This document shows positions 22,355-35,794 of a stretch of DNA of 64,000 nt, piece after piece. A program made the translations under genes and the position numbers. The stretch lies in contig NC_133122.1 of assembly GCF_033568475.1 (NCBI RefSeq), positions 162,218,130 through 162,282,129 on the forward strand. Direction: 5' to 3'. The notes below the pieces were generated by a model. It was not told the origin of the DNA, searched no databases, and was given only the letters and a program-made list of their open reading frames with translations. The DNA comes from Henckelia pumila (Eukaryota; Streptophyta; Magnoliopsida; Lamiales; Gesneriaceae). Within the stretch, counting starts at the first letter, position 1. Every line of letters begins with the position of its first letter.

Positions 22355-23865
22355 TGTAGCGACCCTACCCGGATCCGCTACCTAATCAGAGTTAAGAGCA
22401 TAATTAAACATGCATTAAATAAATCGCTGCGGAAGACTTAAATAAAAACAAACCGGCAGAATACAACCGGTTAAATAAATTCGATTTATACAACCAAATC
22501 GAATAAATAGCCTAAAGGCAAAACCTACAGCTAATCCTGTTGTCTTCACTGGTCACTGACTACTCCAAGCTCCTGGTGCTCAATACTACACCTACACCTG
22601 TCCCGTCGAATGTGGTGTCCAAATACACAGAAAAGACTGGACGTGAGCTCTAAGCTCAATACGAAAGCACTGGGTAAAACATACAAATATGATGCATGCA
22701 AATGATAGGGTATCCATATCTGGGATAACTGTATATAACTGCTCAGTAATGGCAATAGGGACATGAGTGGTACAACCCGGGGAGCAAACCCTGCGTACAC
22801 TGCTCATTCCTACAGGACGTGGACCGTGTCCCCCGATGCTAGCCACCCATGACCCGTCAGTCAATAGGCCCTAGACATCAACCGTCTAGACATGGCTGAG
22901 TGACCCTACGTGGCTCATCTCACAAGATGGACAGGCACAATATGATATCCATATGCTACATAATAAATGACATACAAAATGCAACATATAACCATGCAAA
23001 ACCCGCTGGCAATCTCAGTCTGTACTTGCGTACCTTACTACAGGCAGTTCCTAGCAGTCCCACTCTAGGTTCCAAGCCTATCATCAACTCTACAATGAAA
23101 ATATCCATGCATCATTATTTAAGCTCTAAAAGCCTTAACTAAGCTATTGCATACTCCTAAATAATTTAAGGAGATCATAGCTATACCTGCGTCCGTCGTC
23201 AGCCCGCTGATGGCGACTATTTCGCAACTAGGGGTATACCCCTGCTGCAGCTCCACAGCCTCGAGCACTGCTCCGCTACACGAGCACTGCTCCGCTACTA
23301 TGTCAGACACTGTCCGACTATACTAAAATATGTTCCTTACTCCAACTCTAAAATAAGAGTACCCAAAGCCCTAAAATAGAGCCACTAGGGCGAAGGAGAG
23401 GAATTCGGAATTGGCAAGAAATGAGGAGCTCGGACCCTATATTTATAGACGTCGATCGGAAGCTCCGTTCCTCGATCGGACGTTCCGTTCCGGCAGATCG
23501 GAAGCTCCATTCTCCCAATCGGAAGCTCCGTTCGATACGTGTCAATTCGGTCCACATGCAACCACACACCTGTCACCGACAACCATTGGAAGCTCCGATT
23601 GCTGATCGGACGTTCCGATCTCCCTGCTTCCGATGTGGTTCCGATTGGGTTCCGATGTCACCAAGATCGGAAGCTCCGATCCTGGATCGGTGGTTCCGAT
23701 CCCACTCGAGTCTTGGGGCCTTCTAAGCCATTTTCAAGTGTCCTGGATCCATTTCTGAACTCCGTTAACCCATTTGGAATTTCCTTAATCATGTTTTACT
23801 TAATCCAAACATGATTACTTGATTAATTACTCATTAATTGCTAATTCTGGATATGGGTTACTACA
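22355..23865 (-). repeat. element B 3' LTR, 1511 bp
   Basis: TGTAGCGACCCTACCC ... GGGTTACTACA. Near its inner end is an array of GGAAGCTCC / GGACGTTCC words (23458-23697). Short frames in this LTR are by-products of that array. Confidence 0.95.
23458..23697. repeat. array of near-palindromic 9-mers in element B LTR
   Basis: GGAAGCTCC starts at 23458, 23500, 23521, 23588 and 23669. GGACGTTCC starts at 23478 and 23608, and GGTGGTTCC at 23689. Partners are 20 bp apart three times. All sit in a gatcgg context. The other LTR has the same array from 29236. Confidence 0.9.
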
Positions 23866-23888
23866 TTCTCCCCCCCCCCCCCTTAAAA
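23866..23888 (-). other. polypurine tract of element B
   Basis: ttct followed by 13 C and ttaaaa on the plus strand, a G-rich purine run on the element's strand, directly next to the 3' LTR. Confidence 0.8.
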
Positions 23889-26800
23889 GATTTCGTCCAC
23901 GAAATCTAAGGTAGAACCTCGAGAACGTACAAGAAACCTTTGTTCGAGTGTCTGGTCGAAATATCCTTCGACACACTCAGACTCCTGTCGAAAATTTTTG
24001 CGCTACTTGATGACAACGAATATTCCTTGACACTAACGTATCACAGTACTGATACGTACTCTGTCGTAACCATGATCTCACTTATCACGAAGGATGCAAA
24101 CGCCATTTGATCAAGATTATCGTCTCAAAAGAAATCTTATACTGACGAAGACCAAGTCATAACTTGACTGGTTTACGACAATCGTCGAATCGCTAATCAA
24201 TTCTAACCATCTAATGGTTCCAAAAGTTCTCGGTGCTCAACACCTCTAGTCAGGAAACACTATTTCCAACACTGTGCCGACACAACAAAGCCCAAATTCC
24301 CCTCAAGAGAATCTAGTTGTTCCAGTCTATACTTCAACGTAACTCCTCGCAATGTTCCCTAGACTGGTTATCCTCCCCACTCTCCCTGAAATGCAACCGG
24401 CTTCCCAAGGAATACTGGGAACTTAAACCATCATGTCTAGTACATTCTGCTGTCCACGTTTCTTAGTATAACCTCAACACTGTGCCCTGATGATAACTAT
24501 CAATACTTGCAATTCATGACGCTACGTCATCTCCTAGCCATTGGCCTACGAAGTCACGCATACATTGCAATAGAAGTCATTACGCCTCTGATGATTTACA
24601 TCATCTCGATCATAGGTTATTCACCTCATGGATTTAATCGATGAACATCCTCTGGTTAGTTATACATACTCGCAATCACTGTACACACATCAAGACTAAG
24701 GCAAGCTCCCACCAATATGCTCGACTGGGACATTCCACAGTGCACAGACATATGGAAATGCTTCCTATTCCGTCTCGAACTTCGACAGTCATTGCATCTG
24801 GTATAACTCAACTCAGAGTCTCTGATAATACCATCAGCTCAAACCAATCTCCCAAGGTTGAACATACTGATCCTGGAACTAAATCCCAACGGATTCTCAA
24901 TAGTCAAATCGCTCCCTTGCCGAACGCATCAGTCTCAGCACTGAACGATCTAATTCTTCGATTCCCTAGTCAATCCTGGGAAACACTTGTGCTCGAAATA
25001 ACTTGCCACACAATGCGTCTCTGATTGTCGTTCATTGCTAACGCGCAATATCTTTGACAAATAGTCCGTACGGATGTGACTCACGGCTTGAAAGAAATAA
25101 CTTGATCCGTCACGATCTTGCGAAATCTTCTATCCCAAAGGCAAACCTCGTTGGCTACTAAGTCGATCCTTGACTATTTCTGTCATTTCAGAGGCATCAT
25201 TCTTCACGCTAGAAGACTAGTGACACATCCTGCTAGATCTCGAGGATCAGATCCTAGCTAATGTCACACAGATCAGACAACTGATGTTTCCTTGTTAATG
25301 TCCACTAGCATTTCCAACTACTCGTCGGATCAACCACTACGGTGTACATAGATACCCTCACTAAACCGAAATGTCCGGTCAACAATCTTCACTATTGTTG
25401 TTCAATGGAAAACTCTCACATGAAACAATAACATGATCCTTTCCTGACCTATTGCTATCACTAAGCAATTGATTGGATCAATATCAGCTTCTTTCATAAC
25501 AAGAATTCACTATACTGGAAACTACCAACTCACTTGTTCGTCTCCACTGTCAAGTTAGCACCTAACTTGATCATACAAGTCCACTTGCAATCGTTCCCGA
25601 TTACAACAATCCCAGAAGATTCATCTCTGACGATCATTGAGACCAAATAACTCAAATCTCCGATTTCTCTGAGATGATATTCAGTACTCATCCTATAAGC
25701 ATTATTCGACAAAATACTATCCCAAGTATATGATACATCCTGATCAAACTTGATTGGCTCAATCAAACAAATTCGTCGATCTACTTAAGCTCTCACTTAT
25801 CAGATCAAACCATATCACCACTGATCATCCAACCTACATGGCTCGGTCAATAACCATGACTCAGCTGCCACAAAGAACCATTTCCAAACGGCGTCAGATC
25901 ACAGTACATAAGTAGTTTACTTGGTACAAGTCCTGCGCCTTTTCAGCACTACTAATCGCTGCTTTGTATTCTGAAATTAATCATCCTAACTCTGACAGAG
26001 TTACCCAATAACCACTAGTAGTCACTAGCACAGATCCCGTGCCACCTTAGCACTACTAATCTTTGTCTTGTTCACCCAAGGCAAACATCAAGATAGACTA
26101 AGCCCATTTCTATCCCATGGAAAATTCTACGCTCAATCTCTGAAAATATCAGACAGTACTTAGCGCAACCACTGGACTCACTGTCCTTACCTCGTTCATT
26201 CAGAATGAACATCACGGCTCGTCAAGTCCAAGAAGAATAACTAAAGAATCCCAAAGATTTCCACAATCTTCGGACACTCTCCTGATCATATCCCTTGTTA
26301 AGATTGTGCAACATTTCAAGACTAAGGTAGCTAACCTCAATAACCCACCTGGACAACCACCAAGGTTTCACAGTCATAGGCCATTCTTCCCCACATCTTA
26401 AATAGTCATGTACAATCCTCAACATCTGATATAATCCCTCGCAGATGAAGTCATTCATCATGGAGTAGTCCTCGCATTCGAGTCAAAGTCTTAAAACAGC
26501 ATCCCATCCAAGTTCTTGGATGATTCCTATCACAGGAAAATTCTAACCACAACTCTGATGACAACCCCTAGTCGTTGCTGGTAGAAATCTGTCCACCTAC
26601 TAGATCCACACGTCTAGCTGTAACTCAAAGGTTAAGACCTAACTGCTCAAAATACACACTCGTCAAGAAAATCCCTCCAAGACTGGTTCCCACAGCAGAA
26701 CATAAACAATATCTCTGGCACACCAGACGATATCGAACCATCGATGTCAAACCTGATATCTAATCCAAGGTCATACCTCGTTGTGACTGCTACCAACTCC

Positions 26801-28115
26801 CTAGACTGAGTAGCCTTCCCACCGCAATCTCCTGAAGCACAAAGGCTCCCAGACAACCTCTGAATTACAAAGACTCCCTGAGTAATACTTGCATAGGGTC
26901 GCGCCCCATCACGTCTAGTCCTGGTCCTAGTCCACAACTCTCGACATATACTGGACCTGGCATCCTGATGAAAACCCATCATCACAAGCCTCAACCTAAC
27001 GAAGGTCAGATAGCCTACTGTTCCAAGAAACAATCTAGAACAAAGCCCAAATGTTCTAAACCGAACAATATGCCTAATGCCTCTAGATGAGTCCACTCAT
27101 CGCTGGCACTATCTTAGTCTTCTGACTAACTAGGTCAATCCTAGGAAAACGCCTAGACTAACGGCATTTCACACTGTCACAGTTGGCCCACTCAAATCCC
27201 ATGAGCTGCAATAGTTGAACGCAAATCAACTAAACCCAATCCAAACTTCTGCACAATCATGCAATCATCCATGAATTGCTAGATAAATAAAACATGATCA
27301 CTTATTTCAAGTTATGTACAATTATCTTTATTACAATCTCATGTAATACATACAGTATTCAAAATACAATGAAATGTACAATCGACTTGAAATGATACAA
27401 CCAAAGTATGATGATTCATTACAACTGAAATACTGTTTACAACTACATTAATACAGTATTTAAATCATCGTACTAGTCTTCGTTTCTTGAGCATGAAGCT
27501 TCTAATCGACACACGCATCGATACAAGAATATTCCCGACCAAGTCTCTCTACATGTCCTCCTACGAAGAACTCCGGAGAAATGGCACGTGTTAGCCTATG
27601 CTCTGCGTCAATGCATGCCCGTCAACATCTTCTGCTCACGATCTACCATCAGCGTTCTTCTTGTATCCATATCATGCTTTTGAACATGGAGTTTCCCGTG
27701 TGCCTACCGAACGCATCGATATAAGCATACCGGCAAAACTATGTTCTGCATGAGTTAAATGACAATCTCTCCAACTACGAGTGGAGAATTTTCAAAGTAG
27801 TGTCATCATGGTACTGACTGTACAGATGCAAGCATCGAGTAAGTCCCCACCAATCCTCTACCACTACCTCTGGCATCCGGTACTCGATCCAAAGCTAGGA
27901 TCCACTTGAGTAGAAATCTTGAAAACTCGGACACGATCTATCACTCCTGTCCGCACTTGCTGGTATCCCATAAGCCAAATCTTCAGAAATCCTGTCGATG
28001 ATGATAGCCTCTGGGCAAACTAATTGCCGCATCATCACTTCTTCCAAGGTTTCATCCATCCTATAAGGATAACCCAAAGTCTTATTACTACATCCCAAGT
28101 CTCTTGCATGCATAT
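23889..28115 (-). other. element B interior, non-coding
   Basis: About 4.2 kb with no reading frame above 150 codons on either strand. No protease, RT, integrase or zinc-knuckle motif was seen on the minus strand. The longest minus frame (26647-27096) has no family features. Composition is even (not AT-rich), unlike the flanking intergenic DNA. Confidence 0.75.
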
Positions 28116-28127
28116 GCTCTGAGACCA
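28116..28127 (-). other. primer-binding site of element B
   Basis: TGGTCTCAGAGC on the minus strand, 11 of 12 to the initiator-Met site, five bases inside the 5' LTR end. Confidence 0.85.
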
Positions 28128-28132
28128 ATAAA

Positions 28133-29643
28133 TGTAGCGACCCTACCCGGATCCGCTACCTAATTAGAGTTAAGAGCATAATTAAACATGCATTAAATAA
28201 ATCGCTGCGGAAGACTTAAATAAAAACAGACCGGCAGAATACAACCAGTTAAATAAATTCGATTTATACAACCAAATCGAATAAATAGCCTAAAGGCAAA
28301 ACCTACAGCTAATCCTGCTGTCTTCACTGGTCACTGACTACTCCAAGCTCCTGGTGCTCAATCCTGCACCTACACCTGTCCCGTCGAATGGGGTGTCCAA
28401 ATACACAGAAAAGACTGGACGTGAGCTCTAAGCTCAATACGAAAGAACTGGGTAAAACATACAAATATGATGCATGCAAATGATAGGATATCCATATCTG
28501 GGATAACTGTATATAACTGCTCAGTAATGGCGCCTAGGACATGAGTGGTACAACCCGGGGAGCAAACCCTGCGTACACTGCTCATTCCTACAGGACATGG
28601 ACCGTGTCCCCCGATGCTAGCCACCCATGACCCGTCAGTCAATAGGCCCTAGACATCAACCATCTAGACAGGGCTGAGTGACCCTACGTGGCTCATCTCA
28701 CAAGATGGACAGGCACAATATGATATGCATATGCTACATAATAAATGACATACAAAATGCAACATATAAGCATGCAAAACCCGCTGGCAATCTCAGTCTG
28801 TACTTGCGTACCTTACTACAGGAAGTTCCTAGCAGTCCCACTCTAGGTTCCAAGCCTATCATCAACTCTACAATGCAAATATCCATGAATCATTATTTAA
28901 GCTCTAAAAGCCTTAACTAAGCTATTGCATACTCCTAAATAATTTAAGGAGATCATAGCTATACCTGCGTCCGTCGTCAGCCCGCTGATGGCGACTATCT
29001 CGCAACTAGGGGTATACCCCTGCTGCAGCTCCACTACCTCGAGCACTGCTCCGCTACACGAGCACTGCTCCGCTACTATGTTAGACACTGTCCGACTATA
29101 CTAAAATATGTTCCTTACTCCAACTCTAAAATAAGAGTACCCAAAGCCCTAAAATAGAGCCACTAGGGCGAAGGAGAGGAATTCAGAATTGGCAAGAAAT
29201 GAGGAGCTCGGACCCTATATTTATAGACGTCGATCGGAAGCTCCGTTCCTTGATCGGACGTTCCGTTCCGACAGATCGGAAGCTCCGTTCTCCCAATCGG
29301 AAGCTCCGTTTGATACGTGTCAATTCGGTCCACATGCAACCACACACCTGTCACCGACAACCATCGGAAGCTCCGATTGCTGATCGGACGTTCCGATCTC
29401 CCTGCTTCCGATGTGGTTCCGATTGGGTTCCGATGTCACCAAGATCGGAAGCTCCGATCCTGGATCAGTGGTTCCAATCCCACTCGAGTCTTGGGGCCTT
29501 CTAAGCCATTTTCGAGTGTCCTGGATCCATTTCTGAACTCCGTTAACCCATTTGGAATTTCCTTAATCATGTTTTACTTAATCCAAACATAATTACTTGA
29601 TTAATTACTCATTAATTGCTAATTCTGGATACGGGTTACTACA
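28133..29643 (-). repeat. element B 5' LTR, 1511 bp
   Basis: Collinear with 22355-23865 and the same length. Differences are mostly single transitions. Confidence 0.95.
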
Positions 29644-29648
29644 CCAAG

Positions 29649-30026
29649 TAACCTAAATCACATCGAGTACTCTGGCCAGAGATTTGTCACACTAATATCT
29701 CCTCAGATCGCATAGGATATCCACACTCGCAAGCATGTGGTGAATCCTTGACAACAAAGCATCGACTCCTATATGTGTCGTAACTGTACCCAATCCCGAC
29801 ACCTGATGACCCTCATAGAGTCGGTAAACGAGTCAAAGTATAGTACTAGCATATAGAGTCTCCATGTGTTTCAAGTAGTAAGGACTAATGGTGTACAACC
29901 AAAACCGCGGACTTATCCACTCAATTAATAATAACCACTTGGAAAGTCCGAATAGGGTAGTTCGATCATTCATCATATGAATATCCATTTGCATGCTTTG
30001 AACATCTCTATGTTCCATACCAATGA
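29649..30026 (-). repeat. element A 5' LTR, piece 2
   Basis: Resumes with taacctaaatcacatcgagt exactly where B interrupted it and ends at aatga, the target of element C. Confidence 0.93.
30022..30026. repeat. target-site duplication of element C (aatga)
   Basis: aatga at 30022-30026 and 39353-39357. The intact target is ccaatgaaatgtgg in the other A LTR. Confidence 0.95.
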
Positions 30027-31866
30027 TGTTGGAGAACGGTGATCAGATCAATTGGAATTGATACCCGGTGCAGCGGAAGTTTAAAAATTTTATATGGAAC
30101 AATTCCATATCATGGGTATCAAAACTTTACGATTAAATTGTGCGTGTAAAAATTAAATAACAATTAAATTTTTACCTCCAATCTCGAATCGAGATTACGG
30201 ACACCAACAGATTACTCTGCTCTTGTTGTATATCCCAGGAACTGATGGACGAACAATTCTTCAATCAGGTCCACGAACAGAAATTTAATCCCTCTGATAG
30301 ATTGCACTAGAAAATCTATCAGAAGTTTCTACGAAGAGAATTAACGAATTTTATCCGTTAAACCAGATTGCAAATTCAAAATTCACAGGCTGGATTTTCC
30401 CGAGCAGAGAGGGAGGGGGGCGGCCACTTAGAGAGAAAAACAGCTAGGGTTTTCGAAAATTGTGACCTCTGTTATTAATTTCTATACTGCAATAACTTAT
30501 TTATAATGTGGGCTGCTAACAGATTAGGGCCCATTAGTCATAAGTGCAAGCCTGACAAGCAAAGCCCGCATGTTCAGAAATTAATATAAAATTCATCGTG
30601 ACTCAGATTGATAAACCAATTTCACCAATGTGCAAAGAAACCATTTCTGCATCTTTTAAAGTCAAGATATATTTTCTGAATCCGAATTCAGTGGTTTCCA
30701 AAAATGCCCATCCTTATGTCATTTTAGGAAATCTTACTCCCTCTACTCTTAAATAAGAAGTCCCACTTCTTTGTTCATTAAATTTAACTCTTTAAATTTA
30801 ACTATCTCAACGGGGATTAAAAATCCATTACTTGTGTCCCTCAATGGTTCAGGGATACAGCTAGTCGTGGGCTCACAACTCCTTGTGACTCGGAACAACA
30901 ATTTCCGACTTGCCCATCGAATCATGGTAAGAGCGCCTAGCAACATCGCCCCATGATTCCCTAGGTATCACTGATAGTGCCTGCAAGAACCAATAGATTT
31001 TGGTTAGCATACAGTACGGTCCCTTCATCCATATATCCCGATCGAATCAACAACCATTGGTAAATCGAGAGTCGTTCGAGATTCGATAACTATGCAATAC
31101 ATCTTGAAGATCAAATAGTGACATCGCATGTGCTACTAAGAAACCATTTCTTAAAACACATCATGTACTCTGGCCAGAGATTCGTCACACTAATATCTCC
31201 TCAGATTGCATAGGATATCCACACTAGCAAGTATGTGGTGAATTCTTGACAACAAAGCATCGACTCCTATATGTGTCGTAACTGCACCCAATCCCGACAC
31301 CTGATGACCCCAATAGAGTCGGTAAACGAGTTAAAGTACAGTACTAGCATATAGAGTCTCAATGATGTTTCAAGTAGTAAGGACTAATGGTGTACAACCA
31401 AAACCACGGACTTTATCCACTCGATAAGTGATAACCACTTGGAAAGTCCGGATAGGGTAGTTCGATCATTCATCGTATGAATATCCATTTGCATGCTTTG
31501 AACATCTCTATGTTCCATACCAATGAAACGTGGTACTCGGCATCGCAAATGCTAGTCTCAATCTCGAGCGATCCTTATCCTTATTAACGGACGGCTCAAT
31601 CGACTAGGAACTGTTTAGAATATACAGTGACTATAAGATGTGTTTCATGATAGCCATCCCCATGTGCTACCACATCTTACATACACTATAGTATATTCAA
31701 GGTCTTCATCTAAACATCTTATAGTATGTCACAACATAATAATATGATAGAAGATAAAGTAAACTCCTTTATAAAAGTGTAAATTATATTAAACAAAAGA
31801 TTGTTTATACATAGAGTCATCAAAGCCCTTAGCCACAAGTTGGCTCACCGGGCACCCACTCTTTCA
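30027..31866 (-). repeat. element C 3' LTR, 1840 bp
   Basis: Nearly identical to 37510-39352. Starts TGTTGGAGAACGGTGATC and ends ACTCTTTCA. Confidence 0.95.
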
Positions 31867-31880
31867 ATCTCCCACTTGTC
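31867..31880 (-). other. polypurine tract of element C
   Basis: GACAAGTGGGAGAT on the minus strand between the pol stop and the 3' LTR. Confidence 0.8.
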
Positions 31881-34868
31881 CTATAGCCAACTAGTCATAC
31901 TACGCAGTCCCATTGCTTCGCTATGTTTGTCAAATAATGGTCCTGGCAAGGGCTTAGTAAGTGGATCAGCGATATTGTCTGCAGAGGTCACTCTCTCGAC
32001 AGTGATGTCTCCTCTTTCCACGATCTCCCGGATGATGTGGTATTTCCTCAGTACGTGTTTGGATCTTTGATGAGACCTTGGTTCCTTTGCCTGGGCAACG
32101 ACACCCGTATTGTCACAGTACACCGGGACTGGACCAACAACTTCAGGAATAACTCCCAACTCTTGGACGAAATTCCTCATCCAAACGGCCTTTTTAGCAG
32201 CAGCTGATGGCGCAATGTATTCTGCCTCAGTGGTGGAATCCGCTGTGGTGTCCTGCTTGGAACTCTTCCAAGAGACAGCACCGCCATTTAGCATGAACAC
32301 AAATCCAGAGGTTGAATTCGAGTCATCCACGTCACTTTGGAAGCTAGAGTCAATATAGCCTTCCAATTTCAGTTCTCTTCCTCCATATACCATGAACATA
32401 TTCTTAGTCCTTCGTAAGTACTTAAGAATGTCCTTCACGGCTTTCCAATGCATTTGACCGGGATTAGCTTGATATCTGCTCGTGACACTCAGAGCAAATG
32501 CTACATCCGGTCTGGTAGATATCATCTCATACATGATACTACCAATGGCTGACGCATATGGTACATGTGTCATTTTTTCTATCTCTTCATCAGTCTTGGG
32601 ACACATAGACTTGGATAGAGAAACTCCATGACACATAGGTAGATGTCCTCTCTTGGACCCATCCATTGAAAACCTTTTCAATATGGTGTCGATGTAGGTT
32701 GCTTGAGTGAGTCCTATCATTCTCTTAGATCTATCTCTATAGATCTGTATCCCTAGAATATAGGATGCCTCACCCAAATCCTTCATCAAGAATCTACCTG
32801 ATAACCATATCTTTGTTGACTGCAACATCCCTACATCATTCCCAATGAGTAGGATGTCATCAACATAAAGTACTAAGAATGTCACAGCATCCTTAACTAC
32901 TTTTTTGTACACGCACGGTTCCTCCGGGTTCTTGATGAAACCAAAATCTTTTATTGTTTCATCATATTTCTGGTTCCAACTTCTTGATGCTTGTTTGAGA
33001 CCATAGATTGATCTCTGAAGCTTGCATACCTTATGCTCGCTTCCCATGGATGTGTATCCCTCAGGCTGCGTCATATAGATCTCTTCCTTAATGTTTCCAT
33101 TAAGAAATGCAGTCTTCACATCCATTTGCCATATCTCATAGTCATACCAAGCAGCTATGACAATAAGGATTCTTATGGACTTGAACATTGCAACTGGTGA
33201 AAAGGTTTCATCATAGTCAACTCCTTGTCTTTGAGTATAACCTTTTGCCACCAATCGTGCCTTGTAGGTCAATACCTTACCATCAGGCCCAAGCTTTCTC
33301 TTGTAAATCCATTTACACCCTATTGGAACAATTCCATCTGGAGGATCTACTAAAGACCAAACTTGGTTTGTATGCATCGAATATATTTCCGACTGCATAG
33401 CTTCAAGCCATAAATTTGAATCCGCATCAGAAATTGCTTCCTCGAAGTTTCTTGGATCACATCCAACGTCGGGTTCATCTTGATCCCCTTCAAGAAGAAG
33501 ACCATATCGAATAGGAGGTCTAGAAGTCCTCTCGGATCTTCTAGGTATAGGCATGTCTATCAATGGTTCCTGAGGTGTAGGATCATTATTTTGTATTTCG
33601 GGTTCTTCTCGAATTTCTTCGAGTTCCATCATCTCGCCTTTCTTATCCAATAAGAACTCCTTCTCCAAGAAGGTGGCATTCCTTGAAACAAACACTTTTG
33701 TTTCAGTAGGATGATAGAAATAATATCCAATTGAATTCTTCGGATACCCTACAAAATAACATAAGGTGGATCGACTATCCAACTTATCTCCCACTATCTG
33801 TTTCACGTAAGCAGGACATCCCCAAATCCTCAAGTACGAATACTTAGGAGCTTTGCCATTCCATAACTCGTATGGTGTTTTATCCACTACTTTGGTGTGG
33901 ACGTTGTTCAACAACAACACCGCCGTTTCAAGCGCGTAGCCCCAAAACGAAGGTGGAAGCTCAGTGAAGCTCATCATGGATCGAACCATGTCCAACAAAG
34001 TTCGATTACGACGCTCCGATACACCATTCAGCTGAGGTGTCATAGGAGGAGTCCACTGAGAGAGAATCCCATTCTCTTTCAGATAGTCCAAAAACTCGGT
34101 ACTTAAGTATTCTCCACCTCGATCCGATCGAAGTGCTTTAATACTTTTACCTAGCTTGTTTTCTACTTCAGCCTTGAATTCTTTGAACTAATCAAATGCT
34201 TCAGACTTATATTTCATTAAATATAAATACCCATACCTTGAATAATCATCAGTAAAGGTAATAAAGTATGTGTGGCCAAATTGAGTACCAATTCTAAATG
34301 GACCACAAACATCTGTATGGATCAAATCCAACAGATTTTGACTACGCTCAGGTTTCCCCTTAAAAGGAGATTTAGTCATTTTTCCTTTCAGGCAGGACTC
34401 ACAAGTAGGTAGAGAGTTAATATCAGACATATCAAACATGCCCTCTCCCACTAGCTTGTTCATCCTCCTTGAGGAAATATGACCTAGCCTAGCATGCCAA
34501 AGGTTTGCCGGGTTTTGACTATCGATTTTCCTTTTGTTCGTTGTTACCGGTTTATCAACATAATTTATTGGAACGTCTTTTAATTTTAAGTTATATAGAT
34601 CGTTTTCAAGTTGTCCATTTCCAATCAAACATTCATTTTTGTAAATATTGCAAATCCCATTCACAAAATTGCAAGAAAAACCATCTCTATCAAGCATAGA
34701 AACAGAAATAATGTTTTTAATCAAATCTGGAACAAATAAAACATCTCTCAAAAGTAACTTAAAATCGTTCTGCAAAATTAAATAAACGTCTCCCACAGCT
34801 TTTGCTTCAACTCTAGAACCATTTTCGAGCCTCAGCTGGTCTCACCCATTCTAAGCTTGCGACTTCTT
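31881..34868 (-). pseudogene. element C pol (protease to RNase H), lightly broken
   Basis: A single frame of about 736 codons (31881-34091) spans the integrase end (GVSERRNRTLLDMVRSMM), RT (GCKWIYKRKLGPDGKV, TAFLNGNIKEEIYM, YVDDILLIGND) and RNase H (YCDNTGVVAQAKEPRSHQ), ending MTSWL. Upstream, 34188-34796 holds the zinc region (NLWHARLGHISSRR) and integrase start (LIHTDVCGPF, FTDDYSRYGY). Breaks: TAG at 34185-34187 where A has a Lys codon, and a 1-base loss near 34840 compared with A. RT, RNase H and the integrase D-D-E residues are all present. Confidence 0.93.
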
Positions 34869-35794
34869 GTCATCACCTACAAATCATTGCAAATGTGAGA
34901 TCCACATCCGGTATCCAATATCCAAGAAGTAGTATTAAGTGAAATATTTATTTCAATATAGAACATACCCTTCGCAGTTCGCAACTGCTCTAGATATTCC
35001 TTGCAGTTACGTTTCCAATGACCGGGTTTCTTGCAGTGATGGCAAACATCCTTGGACTTTTCCATGTTTGAAGCCTTTGTCTTGTTCTTCTTCTTGGGTC
35101 CGGTTTTCTTGGGAGGGGCTGAACGTTTCTTACCCTTTGTACTTGGCCCCTTCTTAGCAGAAGAAGAGGAGCCCACCAAGAGAGCCGGTTTATCCTTCTT
35201 TAAAGTGGCTTCATATGTTACAAGCATATTGACCATCTCTTCAAGGGAGGCCTCTATCTTGTTCATATTGAAATTCACCACAAATCCGTCAAACGAAGAA
35301 GGAAGAGAGAGAAGTAATAAGTCCACATTGAGTTCATGCTCCAACACCAAATCAAGCGTTACCAACTTCTGTATGAGCCAAATCACTCGTACCCCATGAT
35401 CACGGACCGAAGTCCCTTCACGCATGCGACACGTTATTAACTCTTTTACAGTAGCGAACCTTTCAGCTCTCGATTGAGCCCCAAAAAGTTCCTTGAGTTG
35501 TACGTGAATGTCAGCAGCATTCACGGTATCCTCAAATCGCCTCTGGAGTTCATCAGACATCGAGGCTTGCATATAGCATTTGGCCTTGATATCATGGTCC
35601 CATCATGTATCAAGTTTGGCCAACTCTTCTGGACTTATATCAGCTGGTGCTTCCTTCGGAGGAGATTTTTCTAACACGTAGAGCATCTTCTCCGAGGTCA
35701 AGACAATCTTCAACTTACGGAACCATTCCGTATAGTTTGCGCCAGTCAGTTTATTTTGTTCGAGAATAGAGAATAGTGGATTGCGCGAATTCAT
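34869..35794 (-). pseudogene. element C gag and protease start, lightly broken
   Basis: ATG at 35794 (MNSRNPLFSILEQNKLTGAN), chosen because A shares this start. A TGA at about 35600-35602 replaces the first Trp of the TWWDHD stretch. The frame then runs through the gag helices, KKGPSTKGKKRSAPPKK, an intact zinc knuckle (CHHCKKPGHWKRNC) and into the protease (WILDTGCGSHICND). A TAG at 34874-34876 replaces Gln. Both stops fit C-to-T changes. Confidence 0.92.

Larger units (their letters stand above)
22355..29643 (-). mobile_element. element B, LARD-like non-coding LTR retrotransposon
   Basis: 7289 bp, TGTAGC...CTACA, flanked by ccaag. The two LTRs are both exactly 1511 bp and differ at only a few percent of sites by eye. 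The interior (23866-28132) has a polypurine tract and a primer-binding site but no recognisable gag or pol. Minus orientation follows from PBS and PPT positions. The sequence is probably mobilised in trans by an autonomous Gypsy relative; the parent is unknown. Confidence 0.93.

Noticed and set aside
23411..23814. Overlapping frames rich in RSEAPF / RKLRS repeats in both element B LTRs
   Set aside because: They are translations of the GGAAGCTCC array in several frames, with no start context or family features.
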